From Microbacteriaceae bacterium UBA1487 (GTDB lineage Bacteria; Actinomycetota; Actinomycetes; Actinomycetales; Microbacteriaceae), in the NCBI GenBank assembly GCA_002325245.1, contig DCRR01000020.1:26485-74080 (forward strand): a stretch of DNA of 47,596 bases, in the 5' to 3' direction. The notes below the pieces were generated by a model that saw only the letters and a list, made by a program, of their open reading frames with translations, did not search any database and had not been told where the DNA came from. This document shows, one piece after another, positions 1-7,762 of the stretch; position 1 is the first letter of the stretch; each line of letters starts with the position of its first letter. Made by a program: the position numbers and the translations under genes.

Positions 1-415
1 CGGCGTTGCCCTGCAGGGTGGAGAAGCCGCTCGTGTGGCTGAGCAGCTGTCGGATGGTGATCGCTCCGGCCCGCTGCCCGGAGAAGTCGTCGAGGTATGT
101 CGAGATCTCGACGTCGAGCTCGACGCCGCCGGCTTCGACGAACTGCATCACCGCCAGCGCCGTGAAGCTCTTCGAGATCGAGCCGGTCAGGAACGGGGTA
201 TCCGCGGTCACCGGGGCGTTCTCGCCGAGGCGGGCGACGCCGCGGGCGCCGGAGGCGCCGAGCTCGCCATCGACGACGACCGCGTAGGAGACCCCGGGCA
301 CGCCCGAGGCCGCCAGTTCACGGTCGATGACCTCATTGATGGCATCGTCCAGAGCGCTCGCGGGCAGTGCCGCGCTGAGTCCGAGCACGAGCGTGGTCAG
401 CAGGGGGCGGATCAT
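1..415 (-). CDS. Serine hydrolase, beta-lactamase/penicillin-binding-like (partial)
   Basis: N-terminal 138 residues of a class C beta-lactamase-like serine hydrolase; the C-terminal part lies beyond the left edge of the window. The ATG at 415 is followed by a short hydrophobic signal-like stretch (residues 4-20). The sequence TGSISK at 77-82 contains the SxxK catalytic Ser79/Lys82 typical of the family. The next recognisable block, RQLLSHTSG, near the cut end is also typical of this family. A purine-rich stretch (GGAGAAGC) lies just upstream of the ATG as a ribosome site. Proteins of this family are D-alanyl-peptidases, esterases or beta-lactamases; the substrate cannot be told from this fragment. 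Confidence 0.85.
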   Translation of the reverse strand, partial: MIRPLLTTLVLGLSAALPASALDDAINEVIDRELAASGVPGVSYAVVVDGELGASGARGVARLGENAPVTADTPFLTGSISKSFTALAVMQFVEAGGVELDVEISTYLDDFSGQRAGAITIRQLLSHTSGFSTLQGNA

Positions 416-539
416 CGTGCTTCTCCTTGAGGATGGGCGCCGAAATCGAGCTTCATTCGACCGTAGCGGCACGGGATGGAACGTGGGGAGGGGCGGTGGC
501 CCGCATCGTGGGATGCGAGGCCACCGCCCCGGTCGCCGG

Positions 540-1262
540 CTAGGCGGCGGTCAGCACCGGGCTCTCGTCGCGGGTGACGGTGCTCGAGCGGCGGCTGGCA
601 CGCAGCAGCCACACCGTGAATGTCAGTTCGGCGACGATCGACGCGGTCGCGACGACCGCGAGCATCAGATCGGCGACCGCGGCGTAGTCGGTCAACAGGA
701 TGTGCGCGAGGGTGTCGATCGCGTAGGTCGCTCCGGCGACCGCGAGGATGACGCCGATGGGGCGGGGCGCGATGCGCGAGCGCACGATGAGGGCGCCGAG
801 CGTCATCAGGTGCACGCCGAAGGCGAGCAGGCCGATGAACCACGCGAAGTCGAACGCGGCGAACATGAGCAGCGCGACGTCCGCGCCGAGGCTGGTCGCG
901 CCGATGGCGATCTCGAGGCCGAGGAACATGAACACGGCGGCGACGCCGAGGAAGACCGTGTAGGCCAGGCGGAACCACGCGACGAGCAGCGACCGCGCCC
1001 GACCGCCGGGGGCGAAGAGCACGTAGAGACCCCACGCGACCGGGATGTCGAGCAGGAACACGACGGCGAACGCGGCGAGGCCGAGCCGGAACAGGCCCTC
1101 CTGCTCGCGGATCGCGGTCACGGTCGCGTCGGCGTCGGCGGGGTCGATCATCCCCTGCTTGACGACGAAGTTGGCGAAGATCGCCAGGACGAAGAGGGCG
1201 ACGTAGCCGGCGGCGGCGACGCGCGCCGCGGTGCGCCGGGTGGTGTCGGTGAGTGCGGACAT
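540..1262 (-). CDS. DUF4386-type integral membrane protein
   Basis: A 240-residue protein with about six hydrophobic segments and the look of the DUF4386 family, whose function is unknown. The start at 1262 (MSALTDTTRR) is chosen because GGAGA sits about 8 bases upstream; in-frame sequence further upstream reads through the operator region and is not plausible. The gene is divergent from the TetR regulator at 1391, and two near-identical palindromes lie between them, so this membrane protein is probably the regulator's target. Role inferred from context only: a membrane component induced by the unknown TetR ligand. Confidence 0.8.
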   Translation of the reverse strand: MSALTDTTRRTAARVAAAGYVALFVLAIFANFVVKQGMIDPADADATVTAIREQEGLFRLGLAAFAVVFLLDIPVAWGLYVLFAPGGRARSLLVAWFRLAYTVFLGVAAVFMFLGLEIAIGATSLGADVALLMFAAFDFAWFIGLLAFGVHLMTLGALIVRSRIAPRPIGVILAVAGATYAIDTLAHILLTDYAAVADLMLAVVATASIVAELTFTVWLLRASRRSSTVTRDESPVLTAA

Positions 1263-1312
1263 GGGGTGGTCTCCTTCGGATCGTGGAGGGGGCGGGTGGA
1301 TCGGCGCGTCTT

Positions 1313-1325
1313 CGTACTTAGTACG
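1313..1325. promoter_or_regulatory. TetR operator-like palindrome 1
   Basis: CGTACTTAGTACG: perfect 5-base arms CGTAC/GTACG around TTA. It sits between the divergent membrane protein (start 1262) and the TetR gene (start 1391), the usual place for an autoregulatory TetR operator. A second copy starts 33 bases downstream. Confidence 0.7.
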
Positions 1326-1345
1326 GCAACATGCAGAACGGTAGC

Positions 1346-1358
1346 GATACTTAGTACG
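1346..1358. promoter_or_regulatory. TetR operator-like palindrome 2
   Basis: GATACTTAGTACG: the same 13-mer as at 1313-1325 with two changes in the left arm. The centres of the two copies are 33 bases apart, about three helical turns, so two repressor dimers would bind the same face of the DNA. It lies about 32 bases before the TetR start codon. Confidence 0.65.
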
Positions 1359-1390
1359 ATGAGTCAAGCCCGAATCTGAAGGAGATCGCG

Positions 1391-2068
1391 ATGAAACAGA
1401 CGGAGAGCCGGTCGCGCGCGTCGCTCGACCGCGACCGGATCATCGACGGAGCGGTCGAGCTCGCCGACGAGATCGGGCTGGATCCGCTGACGATCCGGCG
1501 GCTCGCCGAGCACCTGGGGGCCCGTCCGATGAGCCTCTACCACTACGTCTCGAACAAGGACGACATCGTCGACGGCATGGTCGGTCGCGTCTTCGACGAG
1601 GTCGAACGGCCTGATCCGGAAGCCCCGTGGAAGGAGGCCGTCGCGAGCCGTGCTCGTTCACTGCGGGCGGCGCTGCGCCGGCATCCCTGGGCGATTCCGA
1701 TCATGGAGTCGCGCCGCACCCCGGGTCTCGACATCCTCGAGCATCACGAGGCGATGCTGGCGACGTGGCTGCGAACCGGCTTCCCGCTGCAGATCGTCGC
1801 GCACGGGCTCGCGGTCGTGGATGCGTTCGTCTACGGCTTCGCGCTGCAGGAGGCGGCGCTGCCGTTCGGGGAGAACGACGGTGATCTGACGGAGGCGAGC
1901 GAGCAGATCATCGCGCCGCTCTCGCCCGAGCAGTACCCCGCGCTGACGCGGTTCACCGCGGAGCATGTGATGCAGCCGGGCTACAGCTTCGGCGACTCCT
2001 TCGAAGTCGGCCTCGGGTTCATGCTCGACGGCGTCGAGCGCGCGGGGCGGGACGCGACGACGGCCTAG
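1391..2068 (+). CDS. TetR-family repressor with TetR_C-type ligand domain
   Basis: 225 residues. The N-terminal helix-turn-helix (about residues 14-60) includes the family signature LTIRRLAEHLGARPMSLYHY, which closely follows classical TetR. The C-terminal half resembles the tetracycline-repressor-like ligand/dimer domain. AAGGAG lies about 8 bases before the ATG at 1391. It is divergent from the membrane protein at 540-1262 with two palindromes between them, so it probably represses both genes. The ligand is unknown; the C-terminal type is common among regulators of drug or small-molecule responses. Confidence 0.9.
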   Translation: MKQTESRSRASLDRDRIIDGAVELADEIGLDPLTIRRLAEHLGARPMSLYHYVSNKDDIVDGMVGRVFDEVERPDPEAPWKEAVASRARSLRAALRRHPWAIPIMESRRTPGLDILEHHEAMLATWLRTGFPLQIVAHGLAVVDAFVYGFALQEAALPFGENDGDLTEASEQIIAPLSPEQYPALTRFTAEHVMQPGYSFGDSFEVGLGFMLDGVERAGRDATTA

Positions 2069-2107
2069 CGCGCGCTCGGCTCCCTCCGGCCGTGCAGAAT
2101 GGGCGGC

Positions 2108-2713
2108 ATGCAGATCCGACCTTTCCGACCGACCGACCGCGATGCCTGCTACGACGTCTGCGTGCGAACGGGGCTCGCCGGCGGGGACGCCACCGGCGCC
2201 TACTCGGACGACTCGCTGACCCCGGACATCTTCTGCGGGCCGTACCTCGAGCTCGAGCCGGATCTGGCATTCGTCATCGACGACGGTGAGCGCGCGGTCG
2301 GATACGTGCTCGGCGCGCACGACACGGCGGACTTCGTGGCGCGCTATCGTGCGCAGTGGCTGCCGGGCTTCGAGCGGCGCCACCCGCTCCGCGACGACGC
2401 GAGCGCCGATGAGCGCGAGATGCTCGACCTCGGGTACCGCCCCGAGCGGATGCTCACCCGCGACCTGGAAGAGTACCCGGCGCACCTGCACATCGATCTG
2501 CTGCCCTCGGCGCAGGGCCACGGCCTCGGGCGAGCGCTCATGACGACGCTGCTCGAGGCGCTCACCCGGCGAGGCATCCCGGGTGTGCACTTGGAGATGG
2601 ATCCCGCCAACACGGGCGCGCTCCGCTTCTACGAGAAGCTCGGCTTCACTCGGCTGGAGGCCGAGGAGCCCGACTCTCTTCGCATGGGCCTCCGGCTGCC
2701 CGCCGCCTCCTGA
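2108..2713 (+). CDS. GNAT N-acetyltransferase, resembling the bacterial homologues of the O-GlcNAcase HAT-like domain
   Basis: About 201 residues. The acetyl-CoA loop is visible as QGHGLG at residues 136-141, preceded by HLHIDLLP, and followed by the late GNAT motif ANTGALRFYEKLGF. The arrangement (long insert after the first strands, then YPAHLHIDLLPSAQG, then HLEMDPAN) is that of stand-alone bacterial acetyltransferases said to be related to the C-terminal HAT-like domain of animal O-GlcNAcase. That relation is from memory and not checked. The start at 2108 (MQIRPFRPTD) fits the family; an ATG at 2099 adds three residues, and neither has a strong ribosome site. The gene lies 5 kb from a GH84 O-GlcNAcase-like gene. 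Confidence 0.8.
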   Translation: MQIRPFRPTDRDACYDVCVRTGLAGGDATGAYSDDSLTPDIFCGPYLELEPDLAFVIDDGERAVGYVLGAHDTADFVARYRAQWLPGFERRHPLRDDASADEREMLDLGYRPERMLTRDLEEYPAHLHIDLLPSAQGHGLGRALMTTLLEALTRRGIPGVHLEMDPANTGALRFYEKLGFTRLEAEEPDSLRMGLRLPAAS

Positions 2714-2835
2714 ACTCGAGCGGTTCTCGCGAACCGCCGATCGGTCGCCGCCCGAATGGGTCGATCGTGTTACAAGAGCGCCTCATTCCGGCTTCGCCAT
2801 TGACAGCGATATTCAGATGCGGTTCACTTTCCAGC

Positions 2836-2858
2836 AAGATAGTAAAGTTTACTATCTT
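2836..2858. promoter_or_regulatory. ROK-type operator of the amino-sugar island, plus arm
   Basis: Perfect 23-base palindrome centred on G2847, with 11-base arms AAGATAGTAAA and TTTACTATCTT. It is strikingly AT-rich against its surroundings. It lies 91 bases before the start of the sugar-binding protein at 2949. A related imperfect copy lies at 14333-14351, just upstream of the ROK repressor, so the natural reading is that the repressor binds both. The 235-base gap 2714-2948 holds no gene; a TTGACA at 2800-2805 could be a -35 element, but a matching -10 is not clear. Confidence 0.75.
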
Positions 2859-2948
2859 CGATCCCGCCCGCGTGGATCGGGTCCTCGGTTCTCGAATCGA
2901 CGCGGCTCATCCGTGGGATGCGTGGACGTGACTTGAGAAGGTGGAGAC

Positions 2949-4232
2949 ATGCGAAGCAAGACGAATACTGGCCGCATCATGGCGGCCGCCGGAATCGCCG
3001 CGGTGGCGACACTCGCGCTCGCGGCGTGCACCGCGACCGCAGATGACGGAGGCGATGTCACGATCCGCATCGCCATGGGCAGCTCGGGCGACGCTGTCGA
3101 CAGCCAGTTCGACGTCTTGAAGGCGCAGTACGAGGAGATGTACCCGGGACGCACGGTCGAGATCGTCGTCCAGGAGGACGACATCTACCAGACCACGGGC
3201 CTCGCCACCCTCCTCTCGAGCCGCGAGGCGCCGGACGCCTACTTCGAGTGGTCCGGGCCCCGGATGGCTCAGCACGTCGCCGACGGCGACGGCGCGGACA
3301 TCGAGGCGGCCATGGCCGAGGCGCCGTTCTCGGAGCGCTTCGACGAGAGCGCGTTCAACAACATGGACGTCGACGGCTCCGGGATCTACATGGTGCCGTG
3401 GACCGGTGACGTGACCAACGTCGTCTGGTACAACGCGGCGGAGTTCGACGCGCTCGGCCTCTCGGTCCCGACCACCTGGGACGAGTACCTCGACGTCAAC
3501 CAGGCGCTGCTCGACGCGGGCAAGACCCCGCTCGTCGAGGGCAACAAGGACCAGTGGCCGGTGGGAAGCATCGCCTCCCACATCGCCTCGCGCGTCGTCG
3601 GTGAAGACGTCTACTCCGACGTCATGGACGGGCTCGCGCCGATGAACTCCGCCGAGATGGTCGAGGCCATGGGCTACCTGGCCGACCTCGCTCCTTACGT
3701 CAACCCGAGCATCAACGCGCTCGCCGACGACGAGGCGACGACGCAGTTCTTCCTCGAGAAGGCTTCGACGATCCAGATCGGCAGCTGGCTGATGGCGGAT
3801 GCCGCGACCGACGCTGAAGGCCTGGACTTCGACTACTTCAACCTGCCCGCGATCGACGGCGGCGCCGGCGACCAGGCAAGCGTGCTCGGCATCTCGACCG
3901 GCTTCATGGTGAACGCCAACTCGGACTACCAGGAGGAGACGCTCGAGTTCCTCGCCCTCATGATCGAGCCGGAGGGCACGCAGCTCTGGGCCGAGGTCGG
4001 ACTCGCGCCGATGACCCTCGACGCGTTCGCGGGTGTCGAGGCCGACGCGCGGACCGTGTCGCTCGCGGAGCTCCTGAGCAACGCCCCGGTCGTCGTCGCT
4101 CCCGCCGACAGCGGTCACGACATCGAGATCGCGGCTGCGTTCTACGACGCCGCAGCCTCGATCATCGGCGGCACCGCGACGCCGCAGGAGGCGCTCGACA
4201 CGGCGCAGAGCCGCATCGACTCCGCCGGCTGA
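2949..4232 (+). CDS. Sugar ABC transporter substrate-binding lipoprotein (CUT1 type)
   Basis: 427 residues. A lipoprotein signal ends in LALAAC with the lipidated Cys27. The rest has the MalE-like extracellular solute-binding fold (family 1), for example VWYNAAEFDALGL and PTTWDEYL typical of oligosaccharide-binding proteins. The gene starts the plus-strand operon of the amino-sugar island, just behind the 23-base palindrome. Given the kinase, SIS protein and GH84 enzyme downstream, the ligand is probably a GlcNAc-containing glycoside or small oligosaccharide, but ligand specificity cannot be read from the sequence. GGTGGAGAC precedes the ATG. Confidence 0.9.
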   Translation: MRSKTNTGRIMAAAGIAAVATLALAACTATADDGGDVTIRIAMGSSGDAVDSQFDVLKAQYEEMYPGRTVEIVVQEDDIYQTTGLATLLSSREAPDAYFEWSGPRMAQHVADGDGADIEAAMAEAPFSERFDESAFNNMDVDGSGIYMVPWTGDVTNVVWYNAAEFDALGLSVPTTWDEYLDVNQALLDAGKTPLVEGNKDQWPVGSIASHIASRVVGEDVYSDVMDGLAPMNSAEMVEAMGYLADLAPYVNPSINALADDEATTQFFLEKASTIQIGSWLMADAATDAEGLDFDYFNLPAIDGGAGDQASVLGISTGFMVNANSDYQEETLEFLALMIEPEGTQLWAEVGLAPMTLDAFAGVEADARTVSLAELLSNAPVVVAPADSGHDIEIAAAFYDAAASIIGGTATPQEALDTAQSRIDSAG

Positions 4233-4246
4233 TTCACACCCCTACG

Positions 4247-4280
4247 GGTGCGGGATCCGGTCTCGGCCGGGTCCCGCACC
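4247..4280 (+). terminator. Intercistronic hairpin after the sugar-binding protein gene
   Basis: 14-base arms 4247-4260 and 4267-4280, pairing at 13 positions plus one G-U, around a 6-base loop. It stands between the binding-protein stop (4232) and the first permease (4318) and has no T-tail. In such operons a hairpin here usually stabilises the upstream message or thins out read-through, giving more binding protein than permease. That role is inferred from family knowledge. Confidence 0.75.
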
Positions 4281-4317
4281 ACCCCCCCACCTGCGAAAGA
4301 CGTAACGAGAACGCACC

Positions 4318-5202
4318 GTGAAGCCAACACGCGCCTGGACTCCCTACCTGCTGATCGCCCCCGCCGTGCTGGTATTCGCCTTCGTGGTGCTCATCCCCGC
4401 CGCCGCGAACACGGTCCTGAGCTTCGCGGACTGGAGCGGCAGCGACACCCTGACCTTCGTCGGGTTCGACAACTTCGCCCGAGCATTCCGCGACGAGATC
4501 TACCTCATCTCCTACGGCAACACCTTCGCCTACATCGGCTTGACCCTCATCCTCGAGGTGGCCGTGGGACTGCTGCTCGCCGGTCTGGTGACGATGGAGG
4601 GACGCAGCACCGCGTTCTACCGCGTCGCCTTCTTCGTGCCGGTGACGCTCCCGATGCTCGTCATCGCCGTGCTCTGGGGCTTCGTCTACAGCGATGACAT
4701 CGGCCTGATCAACGGCGGACTGCGGGCGGGCGGACTCGATGAGCTCACCCGGGTCTGGCTCGGCGACCCCTCCACCGCGCTGCTCGCGATCAGCGTCGTC
4801 TCCGGCTGGATCTACGCCGGCTTCTACATGGCGATCTTCTACGCGGCGCTCCAGCGCATCCCCAAGCACATCGTCGAGGCGGCCATCCTCGACGGCGCCA
4901 GTCAGGCGCGCGTCTTCTTCAGCGTCAAGGTGCCGATGATCCGGCCGATGATCGAGGTGGCGGTGCTTCTCTGCGTCACCGGCGCCTTCCAGAGCTTCGA
5001 CCTCTTCTATGTCATGACGAACGGCGGCCCCGACCATGCGACCGAGATCATCACGACCTACCTCGTCGAGGTCGTCTTCCGCTACCACGACCTCGGCTAC
5101 GGCGCGGCGCTGGCCACGATCATGACCGTTGTCGTGGTGGTCGTCGGCCTCGTCCTCGTCAAGCTGCGCAGCAAGGATGGAGGTACCGGCGTTGAGTACT
5201 GA
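4318..5202 (+). CDS. Sugar ABC transporter permease, MalF type
   Basis: 294 residues with about six membrane segments, beginning TPYLLIAPAVLVFAFV. The cytoplasmic EAA loop EAAILDGASQARVFF contacts the ATPase in this family. The start is a GTG at 4318 with only a weak ribosome site. Its end overlaps the next permease by 11 bases. No ATPase gene is in the operon. In actinobacteria such transporters commonly share an MsiK-type ATPase encoded elsewhere, and that is the likely arrangement here. Confidence 0.9.
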   Translation: MKPTRAWTPYLLIAPAVLVFAFVVLIPAAANTVLSFADWSGSDTLTFVGFDNFARAFRDEIYLISYGNTFAYIGLTLILEVAVGLLLAGLVTMEGRSTAFYRVAFFVPVTLPMLVIAVLWGFVYSDDIGLINGGLRAGGLDELTRVWLGDPSTALLAISVVSGWIYAGFYMAIFYAALQRIPKHIVEAAILDGASQARVFFSVKVPMIRPMIEVAVLLCVTGAFQSFDLFYVMTNGGPDHATEIITTYLVEVVFRYHDLGYGAALATIMTVVVVVVGLVLVKLRSKDGGTGVEY

Positions 5203-6055
5203 GTCGACGCCCACTCGTCGCGGCTGGTACGCCGCGCGCGCCCTGGGCAACCGCACGCTCTTCCACACCGTCATGGTGCTGATCTCGCTCATCTACGTCG
5301 TTCCGCTGGTGTGGATGGTGCTGTCGTCGTTCAAGACGAAACGCGAGATCTTCGACTCGCCGTTCGCGCTGCCGACGAACATCGACCTCGGGGTCTGGGT
5401 GGAGGCCTGGGATCGCGGGAACCTCGGCCAGTACGTGGTCAACAGCCTCATCACCACCACGGCCTCGGTGTCGGCGATTCTGCTGTTCGGGCTTGCAGCC
5501 GCCTACGCGTTCAGCCGGTTCCGGTTCCGGTTCAGCGTTGTCCTGCTGGCACCCTTCGTGCTCGGGCTGCTGCTGCCGGTGCAGTCCTACCTCACCGCGC
5601 AGTCCCGCATCTTCGATGCCTTCTACCTGCTGAACACGCGGTGGGCGCTCATCGTGCCCTACATCGGACTCGGGCTGGCCCTGGCGGTCTTCCTGCTGAA
5701 GGCCTACCTTGATTCGATGCCGAAGGAGCTGTTCGAGGCGGCGCGCATGGACGGCGCGGGCGACCTGCGGATGCTGTTCCAGATCGTGCTGCCGCTCATG
5801 ACGCCGGGCCTGGCCACGGTGGCGGTGTTCTCGATCCTCTCGACCTGGAACGAGTTCCTGCTGGCCCTGCTCTACGTCATCGACGATGACCTGCGCACCA
5901 TCCCCGCCGGTCTGCTCGCCTTCACCGGTCGATACAGCACCGACTATCCCTCGCTGTTCGCGGCGCTGTCGATCATCACGATTCCGATGATCGCGATCTA
6001 CGTGATCTTCCACCGTCAGGTGATCTCCGGTGTGACCGAGGGATCCATCCAATGA
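5192..6055 (+). CDS. Sugar ABC transporter permease, MalG type
   Basis: About 287 residues with six membrane segments and the EAA loop EAARMDGAGDLRMLFQ. The start is taken as TTG 5192 because GGAGG lies 8 bases upstream (5179-5183), inside the end of the preceding permease gene. An ATG at 5177 would include the ribosome site in the coding sequence and is less likely. It pairs with the MalF-type permease to form the membrane channel of the importer. Confidence 0.88.
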   Translation: MSTESTPTRRGWYAARALGNRTLFHTVMVLISLIYVVPLVWMVLSSFKTKREIFDSPFALPTNIDLGVWVEAWDRGNLGQYVVNSLITTTASVSAILLFGLAAAYAFSRFRFRFSVVLLAPFVLGLLLPVQSYLTAQSRIFDAFYLLNTRWALIVPYIGLGLALAVFLLKAYLDSMPKELFEAARMDGAGDLRMLFQIVLPLMTPGLATVAVFSILSTWNEFLLALLYVIDDDLRTIPAGLLAFTGRYSTDYPSLFAALSIITIPMIAIYVIFHRQVISGVTEGSIQ

Positions 6056-6089
6056 TCGGCGGCGCGGGTCGGTCTGCAAGGATCGTGTG

Positions 6090-7016
6090 ATGCACCTCGC
6101 GGTCGATGGCGGGCAGTCGCAGATCCGGGCGCGCTCATCGCAGTCGCCCGACGTCGCCACCGTTCCCGGACTCAGCCGACTCGAGGGTGACCTGACGGCG
6201 GCCCTGGTGGCGCGCGTGGCCGAGGCCACCGCGCGGCTGGCGGTCGGCACCGGGCCGCTGGAGCGCGTGGCGCTCGGGCTGAGCACGCTGCCGGAGCATC
6301 ACGAGGCTCGGCTCGACCTGCTCGAGGCGCTCGGCGAGGCTCTGCCGGCAGCCGAGATCTGGGTGGCCGGGGACGCGGTGACAGGGCACGCCGGCGCGCT
6401 GGCCGAGCGGCACGGGGTGTCGCTCACCGTGGGCACGGGCGTCGCGTGCATCGGCGTCAGCCGGGTCACGGGCGCGCGCAGCAAGGTCAACGGGGACGGA
6501 TTCCTCCTCGGTGACGCCGGTGGCGCGTTCTGGATCGGGCGCCACGGTCTGGCGGCGGTGATCCGCGCCTCCGACGGCCGCGGGGAGGCGACGGCGCTGA
6601 CCGCCGCCGCCGTCGGCCGCTTCGGCGAGCAGGAGGATCTCGCCGCGCACGTGCACTCCCGGGCGCGCGCGGTCAACGACATCGCCCACTTCGCCGCCGA
6701 GGTGCAGGCCACGGCGCTCACCGGAGATCCGGTCGCCGTCGCGATCATCGCGCAGGCTGCCGACGAGCTCATGCTCACCATTCGAGCCGCGGCACGGGTC
6801 ATCGGCGAGGGCGCGATCCCCGTGGCGATGTCGGGGCGTGCGGTCGCGGCGGGCTCGGCGCTTCACGACGCGCTCGTGGCGCGCATCGAGGCGGACGCGG
6901 CAATCGAGCTGCTGGACAGTGCGGGAACGCCGTTGGACGGCGCGCTGCGGCTCGCCATCGACGGCGAGGTGCACCCGTACGGCGACGCGATCACACGGTG
7001 GAGGCGACCGGAATGA
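6090..7016 (+). CDS. BadF/BadG-family sugar kinase, probably N-acetylglucosamine kinase-like
   Basis: 308 residues of the ASKHA ATPase fold. The phosphate-1 loop is HLAVDGGQSQIR at residues 2-13, the phosphate-2 region LTVGTGVACIGV follows, and GDAGGAFWIG is the adenosine-side motif. Family members phosphorylate GlcNAc, MurNAc or related amino sugars. The ATG at 6090 has AAGGA 7 bases upstream; a GTG immediately before it is possible. The 4-base ATGA overlap with the SIS gene indicates coupled translation. It is one of two such kinases in the island; the other is at 12014-13054. Confidence 0.85.
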   Translation: MHLAVDGGQSQIRARSSQSPDVATVPGLSRLEGDLTAALVARVAEATARLAVGTGPLERVALGLSTLPEHHEARLDLLEALGEALPAAEIWVAGDAVTGHAGALAERHGVSLTVGTGVACIGVSRVTGARSKVNGDGFLLGDAGGAFWIGRHGLAAVIRASDGRGEATALTAAAVGRFGEQEDLAAHVHSRARAVNDIAHFAAEVQATALTGDPVAVAIIAQAADELMLTIRAAARVIGEGAIPVAMSGRAVAAGSALHDALVARIEADAAIELLDSAGTPLDGALRLAIDGEVHPYGDAITRWRRPE

Positions 7017-7762
7017 CCGAGAACACCGACCCCCTGGGGTCCTACCTCGCGCTGCTGCGCGAGAAGCTGACGCAGCTCGAGACCACGCAGCGCGCCGCCC
7101 TCGAGCGCGCCGCGGACGCTGTGGCCGAGACCCTTGTGAAGGACGGCCTCGTGCACGTCTTCGGATCGGGTCACTCGCACATGGTCGCGGAGGAGCTCTT
7201 CTATCGCGCGGGCGGCCTCGGGGCGATCAACCCGATTCTCGAAGGAGATCTCATGCTCCACGAGTCGGCGACCGGTTCGACTCAGAAGGAGCGCCAGCCC
7301 GGCCGAGGGCACCAGGTGTTCGATCGACTGAATCCGAATCCGATCGACACCCTGATCGTGATCTCGAACTCCGGTGGAAACCAGATCGCGCTCGAACTCG
7401 CCGAGCGCGCCCGAGCGAACGGGATGGCGGTGATCGCGATCGTCAGCCTGCAGCACGTGCGCTCCGGCGTCGCTCTCCGCGACGGCGTGACGACCCTCGA
7501 CCAGCTCGCCACGATCACGATCGACAACCTCGGAGTCGCGGGCGACGCCGCGATCGAGCTTGCCGAGGCCGGCGCGGTCATGGGCCCCACCTCCTCCGTG
7601 GTCGGCGTGACGATCGCCAACTCCATCGCGATGACCGCCGTGTCGCTCGCCGCCCGCGCGGGCGTGCGCGCCGGTGTGTTCTCCTCCAGCAACGTCGCCG
7701 GAGGCGACGAGCGCAACCGCGAGCTGATCGCCCGGTACCAGTCCCGGGTGGTGGCACTGTGA
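7013..7762 (+). CDS. SIS-domain sugar-phosphate-binding protein (UPF0309-like)
   Basis: 249 residues containing a single sugar isomerase (SIS) domain. The phosphosugar-binding pattern is seen in HVFGSGHSHMVAEEL and DTLIVISNSGGN. The length and N-terminal helix resemble UPF0309 proteins, whose reaction is not known to me. Related SIS enzymes isomerise or deaminate phosphosugars, or cleave the lactyl ether of MurNAc 6-phosphate. Because no nagA- or nagB-like gene is present, this protein may take the kinase product forward. The start at 7013 is set by GGAGG 8 bases upstream and the ATGA overlap with the kinase. Confidence 0.82.
   Translation: MTENTDPLGSYLALLREKLTQLETTQRAALERAADAVAETLVKDGLVHVFGSGHSHMVAEELFYRAGGLGAINPILEGDLMLHESATGSTQKERQPGRGHQVFDRLNPNPIDTLIVISNSGGNQIALELAERARANGMAVIAIVSLQHVRSGVALRDGVTTLDQLATITIDNLGVAGDAAIELAEAGAVMGPTSSVVGVTIANSIAMTAVSLAARAGVRAGVFSSSNVAGGDERNRELIARYQSRVVAL

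Noticed and set aside
2907..4118. Long minus-strand frame opposite the sugar-binding protein
   Set aside because: Antisense frames without stops are expected in very GC-rich genes; its translation is low-complexity (Arg, Val, Asp, His) and has no ribosome site or domain. The same applies to other long antisense frames in the window.
7013..7762. MurNAc 6-phosphate etherase (MurQ)
   Set aside because: Single SIS domain and kinase neighbour fit, but it is shorter than MurQ and I could not see the MurQ signature. Called only SIS-domain protein.
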